Origin: Biomphalaria glabrata
Taxonomy: Eukaryota > Mollusca > Gastropoda > Planorbidae
Direction: 5' to 3'
Length of the DNA: 64,000 nt
NCBI RefSeq assembly: GCF_947242115.1
Contig: NC_074717.1
Location: forward strand, 40,382,701-40,446,700
In this document: piece after piece, positions 46,801-62,700 of the stretch
Layout: every line of letters begins with the position of its first letter
Position numbering within the stretch: position 1 is the first letter of the stretch
Translations under genes and position numbers: made by a program
Notes under the pieces: generated by a model
What the model saw: only the letters and a program-made list of their open reading frames with translations
What the model was told of the DNA's origin: nothing
Database searches by the model: none

Positions 46801-49800
46801 ACTTAGTTTAGACAAATAAAGAATTGAAATTGGATATTAGTTATCACTTTGAACTCATTACCATTTTCAATAAGTTTTACAGTCATCTCTTCATATCCTC
46901 TGTGAGCAGCAATGCAGAGTGCAATAAAGGCTCTTTCTTCAAGCCATAGCTTCCTTGATTTTTTAGACATATAGTCACTAGTGGGAGTGTGATAGTCTGA
47001 TGATTCAGTGACACCCAACCGAAAAACCTAGAAATTTAAATATTTATAGGTTTATATACAGTTAATAGGTATTTTATAGATTTTTTGATGCAATAAATAT
47101 ATAATAATATTTATCATAGCCTTGAATAAATAATGTCTTAAAAATAAATTATGGTTAATATAAGTTAAATATTTTTTTTACTGATGTTTTTGCAAGTAAA
47201 AAATGTTTTAGTTAAATATGAAGCAAAAATGTATAAATAATTAGTCATTTACAAAGCACTTAATAAAAACCATCTTCTGACACATTGTTTCCATCTGGAC
47301 TATGCTACTCTTTACTTATTAGGTTTTCATAAAAAAAAAATTGCCTATCTATAAAAAGTATGACATTGGGGTGCTAGTTTGGAAGCACCTAACTAGAATC
47401 AAAGTTATAAACCTTGATAGAAAAAAAAATTCACAATCATAAGGCTGAGTTGTAAAACACTTGGTTTATGAACTGAGGAGTCTTGGTGAAAGCTGAGGTT
47501 TTAAATTAAGAGATTTTTAGGGTGCCTCTGAGTACACCCAACACTAATGGGTAACTTACATAAGTTGGAGAAATATTAAAGTAGTTGGTCATTGTGTTGG
47601 CCATATGACACACTTGTTAACCATGAGCTACAGCAACAGATGACCTTTGCATAAATTGCCTCAAAGATCACATTGCCACCAGAGTTCCTGCTCCAACTAT
47701 TGAGGAATAACACTACTGTCCATTCCAGGAAAATTGTTTAACCGCATTCTGCTAAACTGAATAAAAGATGCTGTAGATCCACATGTGTGACCAACAAACC
47801 GGCTTTCGAAAGGAGAAATTATGCACAGATCAGATAGCGACACTACGCATAATTTTGGAACCATCCATGGAATGGAACTCCCCTCTCTACGTCAGTTTTA
47901 TAGACTATGAGAAGGCATTTGACAGCGTGGACAGACTGACCCTCTGGAGACTTTTGAGACACTATGGAGTGCCTGAAAAAATTACAAATATCTTCAAGAA
48001 GTCATATGAGGGGATGACTTGCAGAATAGCACAGGAGTGAGACAAGGCTGTTTACTATCTCCCTTCTACTAGCCATAGATTGGGTCATGAAGACAGCAAC
48101 AGACCAGAAGCGGAACGGTATACAATGGACACTGTGGAAACAGCTAGACAACCTCGACTTTGCAGATGACTTGGCTCTTCTTTTTTACACACAACAGCAG
48201 ATGCAGGAAAAGATAAGCATTGTTCCTGACTATTCAGCTAGAATGGGTCTAACCATAAACATAACCAAAATATGGAATAGTCATAGAATTATAAAGCTGC
48301 AACCAATAAACTATGTAGTTAAAAAAAGTAAAGTTCCCTTTTCAGACCCTGAGATTTATAAGGCAGATGATGTTAAGGTTATCTGTTCTTTGGCCAAAGG
48401 TTAACGAAAAGAGTATCATGTGGCCAGCACAATTACCAACCACCTTTACTTTTCCCCAACTAAAGTCAGGTACCCATTATAATTGGGTGGACTTAGGAGC
48501 ACCCTAAAAATCCTGAAATTCAAAATCACAGTCTTCACTGAAATTCGAACCCAGGACCCCAGGTTCGGAAGTCAAGCGCTTAACCATTCAGCCACCATGC
48601 TCCAATAAACTATGTAGGCTCCTCTATAATATCATTAGTAATGAAGGAAGTAATTTTAAAGAAATAAATCTAAATAAACCAATGGGTTACCCAATCAATA
48701 TCATTAGCAACAACTGCCTCCACCAGCTCCCTGTACATAGGCCAGACTTTCAACTTCAAAGTACAGTTGGGAACAAAGTCATTGCTTCTAATATCAGTTT
48801 GATCTTGAAGTTCACCTAGTTGAAAAGCAAAATATGAATGTAAGTTAAAATTAGAATTGTGTATATTCCATGTGGCTTATAAAGGTCATACAAAATGTAC
48901 ATTTCTAATTAAAATTAATAATTGCTAATAAAAGAACCAGGTAAGGTCATAGGTACCATTGAAATAGAACAATTTAATTAAATTGAAATTTGTATAACAC
49001 ATATGAAACAATTAAAGCCAAATCACAAAAAGTTATTTTCATTTTAGAAATGCAAAATATACAAAACAAAACATCTTTATAAGGGTTAATTTTTTTAAAA
49101 TTATGACTTTTGTTTTTAGCATTAAACACTAGTGAACAATGTCATCCAACTTATTAAAAAAAATGTTAGTAGGTACATTCTTAAAATGTGAGTATTGTAT
49201 GTGTCTGTAATTTTATAAAGTATTAGGAGAGTTTTTTTGTTTTTTTTTTACATATCATATTCTGTCTCAGACAAATATTCCTAGCACATTAGCCCTAGTA
49301 AGCATTAAAAAAAAGTAAACTGCTATAGTTGTTCTAAAAAAAAAGTGAAATATTAAAAATGAAAAAAAAAAGGAACAAACAAGTGTAAATTCATTAGTAT
49401 TATAATTGAGCCAGTTTTTATATCATCAAAATCTACCAGTATAGTCACCAAGTAAATTGTCTATCAATTAAATTCAAAATAAAGCATGTACTCATATGCA
49501 ATTATGGTATATTGGAAATCAGACTTCAAAACACAGTGCATTAACTTCTGCTTTTTTTCTTCTTTCATAATCAATTAAATAATAAGCTCCTAAAATGAAC
49601 TAAAAAAGATATGGCAGCTGGCGCAATGTTCACTGCTGGCTATAGTGGATTTTATTAAAAGTAAAACAAAAACTTAAATTAATTATCTATTTAAACATTG
49701 AGAACTCTAAATGTCAATGCATGAAATTCTAACCTTCATCTAGATAACAGAGTCTTTGCAGTGACACAGGTATTCCAGTAGCTACTTCTACTTCATCTTT

Positions 49801-49959
49801 CAGTTGAGTCACAGTCATATCATTGTGAATGTCATTCAGCACAAATTTTTCATCAGTAATATCAAGTAAAACATTCACTTTATAAGCATCAGGCCTCCTT
49901 TTGTATTTCACTTTATTTTCTTTTCCTTTTCTATTTTGTGAGCTTTTTAATTTACTCAT
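40831..49959 (-). CDS. ANKRD60: ANKRD60-like protein: ubiquitin-like domain + ankyrin repeats + CCDC34-like tail
   Basis: Nine GT-AG exons on the minus strand give 1,425 nt (474 aa plus stop): 49959-49734, 48815-48691, 47027-46862, 46114-46016, 45132-44993, 43091-42866, 41968-41923, 41744-41619, 41101-40831. All junction phases agree. Residues about 25-115 form a ubiquitin-like fold (VNVLLDITDEKFVLNDIHND, then LQRLCYLDEGELQDQTDI) resembling vertebrate ANKRD60. Residues about 145-240 carry ankyrin repeats (ERAFIALCIAAHRGYEE; TPTGKTPLHLAAAKSNGEI; DKNGNTALTIAERFG). The C-terminal part (about 345-474) is Lys/Glu-rich with three spaced YExW motifs (YEEWIGKQ, YEQWLFDREQ, YEDWLNEKE), as in the CCDC34/CCDC181 type of coiled-coil protein. 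Biochemical function is unknown; CCDC34 and many UBL-ankyrin proteins are linked to cilia or sperm flagella, so an axonemal role is a guess. The start is the first in-frame ATG, preceded by an A/T-rich leader. Head to head with NDUFV2. Confidence 0.5.
43306..43586 (-). repeat. SINE family A
   Basis: Inverted copy from GTAAAGTTCCCCTTTCAGAC through GAGCTGGGTGGACTCAGAGG to the head (CGCTTTACCACTCAGCCAC). In intron 5 of the ANKRD60-like gene. Confidence 0.5.
44401..44653 (-). repeat. SINE family A
   Basis: Inverted copy with a short internal deletion near its 3' end; GAGCTGGGTGAACTCAGAGG and CACCAGGATTTGAACCTGG are conserved. In intron 5 of the ANKRD60-like gene. Confidence 0.5.
44889..44969. 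mobile_element. 81-bp MITE with TTAA ends
   Basis: TTAACTCTTTCTTTCC at the left pairs with GGAGAGAAAGAGTTAA at the right (one internal difference). Both ends carry TTAA, the target duplication of piggyBac-type transposons. Terminal inverted repeats make up much of the element. Confidence 0.5.
46432..46695. mobile_element. 264-bp MITE with TTAA ends, same family
   Basis: Starts TTAACTCTTTCTCTCTG and ends GAGGGAAAGAGTTAA, inverse complements apart from small changes. Terminal sequence matches the 81-bp copy at 44889, which looks like an internally deleted version. A diverged relative of its left 250 bp appears at about 35621-35800 in VIRMA intron 33. Lies in intron 3 of the ANKRD60-like gene. 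Confidence 0.5.
47437..47668 (+). repeat. SINE family A, strongly diverged
   Basis: Recognised from GCTGAGTTGTAAAACACTTGG, GTGCCTCTGAGTACACCC, GTTGGAGAAATATTAAAG and GACCTTTGCAT blocks. Immediately upstream of the LINE fragment at 47690. In intron 2 of the ANKRD60-like gene. Confidence 0.5.
47690..48650 (+). mobile_element. LINE reverse-transcriptase relic interrupted by a SINE
   Basis: Plus-strand frames read DQQTGFRKEKLCTDQIATLR, YVSFIDYEKAFDSVDRLTLW, LLRHYGVPEKITNIFK, then RNGIQWTLWKQLDNLDFADD, the core fingers and palm of a LINE RT including the FADD motif. The LINE stretch ends NYVG..., and is split at 48318 by a SINE-A copy; LINE sequence resumes at about 48602. Frame shifts separate the blocks. 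In intron 2 of the ANKRD60-like gene, opposite to its direction. Confidence 0.5.
48319..48601 (-). repeat. SINE family A nested in the LINE, 16-bp target-site duplication
   Basis: Inverted SINE flanked by CCAATAAACTATGTAG at 48303-48318 and 48602-48617, an exact 16-bp duplication of LINE sequence. This dates the SINE insertion after the LINE. Head and B box (GAAATTCGAACCCAGG complement) are still recognisable. Confidence 0.5.
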
Positions 49960-51108
49960 TGTTTTAATAAATCAAATCTAATTTAGATGCCTACAAAAGA
50001 ACAAACATTCAATTTAAACTTTTAATTACTCAGATATATATATATACTATCACCATATGACCTAGGCTGTAGACTGCAGGCCTTAGTTTGGGTAATACTG
50101 ATATAGTGGATAGAATTTAGAGCTATGTCAAACATGATGAATGTTCCCATAACATTTTTAAAAATATTGCCATGAAAATAAAAGTAGATTGTGAAAATCG
50201 GTTGACCCGCTTAGCCGACACATTCATTTCAAATATAAAATACAGTAAAACAGGTTATCTATTTCATTATTTTAAAATATTTTGTTTAGGATCTCTGGTT
50301 GTGAGAGGGACATTAAACATAGACTACCAGTCTCCCCCATGATATAAGGAACATTTACGCCAAGTTTTATCAAGATTGGTCAAATGGATTTGATTTTTAT
50401 ATGGGACATACATATAAGGCTACACCTTAGTCTAAGCCTTACTTAGTAATCTTACATTCAATATAATATTATATACTAGGAACTTAAGCCTCTAGAATTT
50501 TAGAATCTAGAGTAGAGGACTATATACTATAGAATAATATAGATCTTGGTCTGTTATGATTAGATTAATACGTTTTAATAAATTAAAATAAATTACAACA
50601 ATTGAATAATTATTAATTAATTATATTCTTATTGACTTATTATAATTAGTATTGAGTTGAGTATTCTTAGACTTAGATATGACTTATACTTATAGACTTA
50701 TTATACTTATTATCTTATAAGACTTATAATTATTATTCAGTTATTCAACTTATTCTAGATCTATTAATTTAAACAAAATTACTATTCATCATGATACTAA
50801 TATATTAAAACATTTGAGTTAACGGGATTGGATCGCTATCCGTTTGAAGTATCAAAATTTAGCTTCTAGATCTACATTAGATCTAATTATATAGTATAGA
50901 TTCAGATATTGTTCTACAACATCAGTCATCAGTGAGATATGAACAAGTTATGGTAAACATCCATTTTTTTAAATTGTGTTTATGCTGCTAAGGAAGTAGT
51001 TTTGTTGCAGCAGTAAAAAAAAATATTGACTGCGAGCCTTTACTTCAACCCCCTTTTTAGAACTTTAGTATAGGAGAAGGGGAAGGTCACCATCAAGAAA
51101 TATCAACA
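49960..51108. promoter_or_regulatory. Head-to-head spacer between the ANKRD60-like gene and NDUFV2 (candidate bidirectional promoter)
   Basis: About 1.15 kb separates the two divergent start codons. The sequence is very AT-rich, with a short TA microsatellite near 50035-50047 and, from about 50420, many words built from CTAGA, TAGATC and TTATACTTA. No TATA box, initiator or GC-rich promoter island can be assigned with confidence. Transcription start sites cannot be read from the sequence. Confidence 0.5.
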
Positions 51109-56520
<5,412 letters not shown>

Positions 56521-56751
56521 CTAGACATAGTTTTAGAAATAGTCCTGAAAGTAAACTACTGGTAGTTGATATTTAAGTTGTACTAGGTTGTTTTTTATTT
56601 AATCTGTTATGTCTTTTTGGGAAGTGCTTAACAATGTGTATATATATGTGAATAATTGTTTGGTTGAAGTGGAAATTATTTACCGACACTGGAAATATTT
56701 CATTATGAAAATTTTATTGTTAGTAATTTCAAACACGAATATATTTGAGAC

Positions 56752-56757
56752 AATAAA
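56752..56757 (+). terminator. NDUFV2: NDUFV2 poly(A) signal
   Basis: AATAAA 231 nt after the NDUFV2 stop and only about 40 nt before the NUDCD1 stop codon on the opposite strand. A cleavage site 10-30 nt further on would end the transcript next to, or inside, the NUDCD1 terminal exon. Confidence 0.5.
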
Positions 56758-56789
56758 ATTGAAAAAACGCTTAAGATTGTTATTACTTC

Positions 56790-56795
56790 TTTATT
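56790..56795 (-). terminator. NUDCD1: NUDCD1 poly(A) signal nearest its stop codon
   Basis: On the minus strand the TGA (56800-56798) is followed after two bases by AATAAA. Another minus-strand AATAAA falls near 56716-56711. If the first is used the 3'UTR is only about 20-30 nt; if the second, the transcript overlaps the NDUFV2 3'UTR. Confidence 0.5.
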
Positions 56796-56797
56796 AC

Positions 56798-59700
56798 TCA
56801 TTCATCTGTTTTCATAACATACACCAGTATTTTCTGTTCTGTTGCAATAAACATTTTGGAATTAGTAAGTTTAATACCTAGAATAACATCGGGTGATGCA
56901 TCAAGGGAGAGCACCTGTTGTTTGGCCACACTTTTAATTTGTTGTCCCGTTTTCCTGTTGCGCAGTGGTGTCAAGACAGACACTTCCTGTTTGTAAAGGT
57001 AGATGTGGCGTTGGGAGTCAGCAATAGCTGCAACAGACATGTCAGGAGAGCAGGAACTGAACCTCTTTTGCTGCTTGGAGGCCAGGACGTAGCCGAAGGC
57101 ATTGAGGACACCAACATGCTCCCATGGACATTGAGCAGGCAGGACAGTGTTAGATAACTGCCAGAGAAACCCATCAACATCATGTCTTAAACAAATGGCT
57201 GGAGCTTTGTCAGGTGTCAGGATGGTACTGAATAGAAACTGATTATTGGCTATAATCTGAAAAAGTCACATTCAATCAATCAGTTATCATAGTTTAAGAT
57301 ATATTGATTTGATAAAATTAACACATTTTGATTAAAGCAATTTAATTACTGAAATGTCTTCTCGAAACAAAGCAAACCAAACACATCCAAATATCATTGA
57401 GGCTAGTTTGAATATCTAGATAGCGCAACAAGTTTTAAAAGATTTTACCTTATGAGTGATCTGATGCAAATCTCCATCTATTCTCATAATTATGGTGCCC
57501 TCTTCATCCAATGCATCACATTCTTCCAACATCTGAGAATTATAAGGTTTTTCCTTTCCATCAGGATTAGGATTCTGAAACAAACAAAAAAAAAAAAGGT
57601 AACTTTAGATTGACAATGTAATAACAATTGCTACTTGGTAAAATATAATAATTATCAGAAAAGTTTCTTTAAAGTATGTATTTCAACCAAAATATAAGTG
57701 TACCTCAGTTAATATATTTGTTGAAAAATGACTGTCAAAATGACTATTTTCTGATTCTGACTCACACTACAGTACAGATCAGTGATTCCAAAAGTACAGT
57801 CTGTGGGTTAAACTCCCACCCCCCCTTTTTTCCTTGAAACTACTGTCTACAGATTGCAAAGACCAGCTCCAAAAAAGATTGGGCACCAATGGTACTTAAA
57901 AATAATTAAATTAAAAAAAATATTTCTATAGAGCATATGCTAGTGTAAACATTTCTGTTTGTGATCATTTTCTTTTTTTTTTTTAAATTTCAGTTAAAAA
58001 TCATATGTTCTATGAATTTCTATACCTCCTTATATTACATTGCACAAAAATACTACTTTTGATTAAAGTTCAGAAAATTAATACTCTTTAGAGATTTTTA
58101 AAAATCTTGCTGACAAGAAAAAAAATGTGTCAAACAGTGCAGAATGAGTTCATTAGAATAATTTACCCAGTCTTCGGAAGTTAAATGTGCTAATCTGGCA
58201 TGAATGGTATCAATAAGTTCTGGTGACATCACCAATTCTCCTCTGCTGTCTCCAACAATAACTGTAGGCCACAAGCTTTCCTCTACTTTCTGAAGAAATA
58301 TCTCTAACCTTTAAACAAAATCAAATTTGTGAATAGCATTCAGCATCTTCAGCAATCAATATTATCTTGGAGGAAAAAAGGTATTAATTTAAAAAAAAAA
58401 TAATAATACAAAATGTAAGTTAAAAAGAACTTTAATTGTTTGTTTATTCAAATATTTTTTAATGTCCATAAAGAAAATTGTGCCAAGTCTGAACAAAAAA
58501 ATGGTTAGTTTTTAGAAAAAAAAAAAAGTTTCAGGCAAAGGGATAATTGAAATATACAATAATAATAATAATAATTATAGCTTTTATATAGCGCTACTTT
58601 CATGCTTATAGCATGCTCAGAGCGCTATGGCCCAATCTCATTTGTGGACAAGTGAGTGGGGTATCTGGAATAAGGTTTCCTGTGATGCCTTTAGGAGCTC
58701 AGCAAACACAACTCTGCTCCAGTCGGGTGTTGAACCTCGAGCCCCCTTCATGGGTAGCCAAGCCAGGTTCAAGCATGCGTACTTAGCCTCTCAACCACTC
58801 TTCCCACTTATACACAAAAAGGATAATTAAGAGAGAATATACCTGCGGCCATCTAAGGTCCATGTACAAGCATCTACTTGTACACGAGCATGTAAGTTTC
58901 CTTTGACCATCTCTATACCATTCTTCACTGACACTTCTAATCTAGTACCGGAAATGTCAATGTTCAGGTTAGCTTTTGTCAGACCATCAGGTATTGTCAG
59001 GTGCACACTCAAATCACTCTCTGTTTGACTCCATGTGTAGAATGATTTACTTTCTAAAAGAATAAAGTCAACAAAAAGTGTCTTAAAATGACTGGATTCA
59101 ATTCCCTATGTAAAGGGCTGTTCTAAAAGTAATAAAAATAAAATACATAGAGATAGGGATCTCAATATTCCTCCATTTTTCAATATTTAACAAAAATTTA
59201 ATGTTTTTTTTTCTTCTTAGATATTTATATTTTGATATTTTTCCTAAATATGAATTTAGTCTATATCTAGTCTGAATTTGTAGTAAGGCAAGTGACTCAA
59301 TGAAAGGGAATAAGAAAGAAGTTGTTTGAAAAATGAGGATGATCAAATGATTAGACAAACACATAGAAGTCCATCTCTGTCACACAACTCTAGTCCTCTA
59401 GTCTTTCATACTTGATGGAACTCAATTATCACCTAAAAAATGTCTGTCTTTTATAGTGCACAAAAAAAAAGTGCATACCACCAGCACTATCTGGATGGTG
59501 GTGTACAAGGCATATTTACAATACTTTCCCTAAATTTGAAAGCAGTCTGTTCTAGCAAAGGCCAGTCAGTTTAATCCTGTGATTCAAGTTAGGAGTCATA
59601 AGCTTTTGTCATGTTGGAAAGTATATATTGTTTGGACATTGACTAAATTTGAACCAGATGCTTATTAATCTAACTAGAGTAGGCCTCAGTATGGCAGTGT

Positions 59701-62700
59701 AATAACTGAATTGATAATAATTTATTAGGATAAAGAAAACAAAAACATAAACAGCACAACAACTAATGAGGTGTTTAAAAAACTGAGTGCTGGTAAAATA
59801 TTAGGATCAAGATTAAGGTTAACTACACTATAACTAAAGAATAACATAAAAAGTTAAGCTTGTAAAATGCATTTGTTTGTAAAATTGAAATTGGAAAGCT
59901 AAAATAACAGGTTTCAAATTAAAAACTGGAACACTGGTCTATTTTAGTCTCCTTTTTCTTTATAGCAGTGTGTAAATGGTGTTTTTACTATGTGTAAATG
60001 TATGTTTACTTTGTGTGTGTTTACTCTGTGTAAATGGTGTGTTTACTCTGTGTAAATGGTGTGTTTACTCTGTGTAAATGGTGTTTTTACTTTGTGTAAA
60101 TGGTATGTTTACTTTGTGTGTGTTTACTCTGTGTAAATGGTGTGTTTACTTTGTGTAAATGGTGAGTTTACTTTGTGTAAATGGTGTGTTTATCTAAAGA
60201 AAAAAAGCTATGGCAATGAACTACTATAAGATAATGTTAAAACTACAAACCATCTTGTCCAGCTGTATCTTCTAATGACTCTCCAACATCAATGGGCTTG
60301 ACTGAATCCTCTGTCATTCTATATACATCCGCTGCCACTATATTCACAGCTTGTCCTTGGCGATCCAAGGTGGCATAATCAATGGGACGAGATCCTTCCA
60401 AGCTTCTAGTTCTCTCGACATTCCATTGTTTTCCATCAACTGCAGGTTAATTTATAACAATGCCAAGTACAGTAATTTTTTTAAAAGTTTGAAACAATAG
60501 TAAACAAACAAAAACAAGAATTGCAATTGGCAAATCAGGAATAATCTATAGCAAATAGAAACAAAAAATGAACTGAAGAAATAAAGGATAGGGTATGCCA
60601 TAAAGCATTACTAAGTTTGTAGATATAAAAAATCATTTCTGAATTAAAAAAATTAACACAATTTGCTACATAAAAACCATTGCTCTTTCCTCAATACTGA
60701 AATATGCCAAATAATGATGATTTTTTTAAACTACTAAAGAAGTGTGTTCCATCAAATATTTCTGAAAGAATTGTGGGTATTCTATTAATTATTATTTGTA
60801 CAAATGCTCCTTCTTCCCTAGTGCTGTTAGAGCATGGAATGGGTTGACTGAATCTGCCAGGAAAACCAATGACTTAACAGAGTTTAGGTCATTGATTAAC
60901 ATGCATGACTAGATTGAAACAGGCACACACATATGAGGTAATCATCTTCTCTTTTGAAGTAACATCTGTAATTTACAAGATATTAGGAATTAATTGAAGG
61001 CTGAAACAAGAAGACCTATTATCGATGGCTAACCTTTTAAAGCAGAAATAAATCAATGCCAAATTCTGCATGCTAAAAAATTCTTACCCATGAAAACCTA
61101 AATTAGAAAAAGCACTTGAGGTCAATGTGCAAGAGAGACTATATTCTATAGGTCAAATGAAGGAAATGGGGACAAATCTTAAAAGATTGAGCAATATACT
61201 GAACTCGGAAGAGAAAAAAACTGACTAAGAAAAGTAGAGCATAACAGAGACTAGTTATTAAGAAAAACTCAAGATCTGCTACATAACCAAACTTGGTGAT
61301 AAGGAAAGAGGATTTACAAATAATAATAACAATTTTAAGGATACTTCAGTTGTAGGAGATCAAGTATATACCGTGACTTGCACTTTCAACTGTCACCATC
61401 CCCGCCGAGTTGCGGGAGGTTTGGGCTTAGACTTATTGACTTAGAGATGGTGCCTAATGGAGTTTAGGGCACATCTCACAGATTCCAAGGATGTCCAGCT
61501 GAAGTTTGGCCACTTTACCCAATTATTGGCTTTTGGGATGTAATAATCTATGATTCTGAAAGAATGTCTAAAACAAAACAAACAAACCAGAAATCCATGT
61601 GATCCAGGATAGAACAGTGATCCAAGGTGACCTGTGTTTTTCTTTCACTTCTCCCTCGACTTCTTCAACAGAGGCCAGCAGACACTCCAATCTTCTATTT
61701 TCTCCATCTATCCACTGAACACTGTCAAGTAACACACCAGCCTGTCCTGCCACATGCACAGACTCTTTGAACAAAATCTAAAACACACATTACAAATAAA
61801 TTGAAGATGATTTATCAAAAAGTACTCGGGGGGTTAAGTTTGCTTTGAAAAACCAAAACAATCAAACAAAGGTAATTCTCAAAATAATACCTTTCAAGCA
61901 TATTTATTTTCATAAAACAGTAAATGTACAAAGTACATAGAACTCTGAACATAGATTGATGCACACAGTTTATTTGTGCAATAAGAAAAAAGCTCATTTT
62001 TGTAATTTAGTTTTTCTTTTAAATCGCTATCTTAATGTTTTATAGTTTTCATCTGTAAAAATAGAAATGGGGGAGAAAAAGATTCACTTTTGCAATTTTC
62101 CTTGCATGTTTTTTTTTAAAAACAAATTGTAGAAAAGAGTACGAAGAAATAAAATCAAAATAGAATTTTAGTTTCAAATTCTAGCTTTCCAACATAAAAA
62201 CTATACGTTAAAAAAAAACAAAAGAAAAAACAAGTTTCAACATTTGTTAGTGTTAGTAAATGTTTTACCTTCCATTTATTTAGTGAGTGTCTTTCCCCGG
62301 TCTCTAGTAAATAGATTGTGTCAGCACCATTAACTATAACTGCCAAGGTCTGACTAGGAAACATTAATGTCACATTAAACCTTGATGGTTTCAGTCTTAA
62401 GTTTGAAGCATCAGGGACTTGAAAATGGGAATCACAGTTTACAGGCTTGCCAACCTGTGGAAATTGAGGGTGTGATAAACAGTAAGTAAAATACAATTAT
62501 CTGTAGTCTATAACCAGGTTTCGGCTTTTAAACAAGGACACTAGAAGTTGCAAGTGGGTTCAATTAGCTATATTTGGAATAAACCAGGAGGCTAGATGCC
62601 TAAAATAACATTTGACATCCTAAAGAAAAACATGGATAGGCCAAACCAGACAAGTAAAAGCTATAACACTTACACTCTGTTTTGAAACCTTGGCCCAAAA

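Noticed and set aside
61588-61777. Alternative NUDCD1 donor after 61632 (AG/GTCACC)
   Set aside because: It leaves two bases and would create a stop at the start of the next exon. The donor at 61588 leaves one base, keeps the frame and restores the SWITWISVDGKQW alignment.
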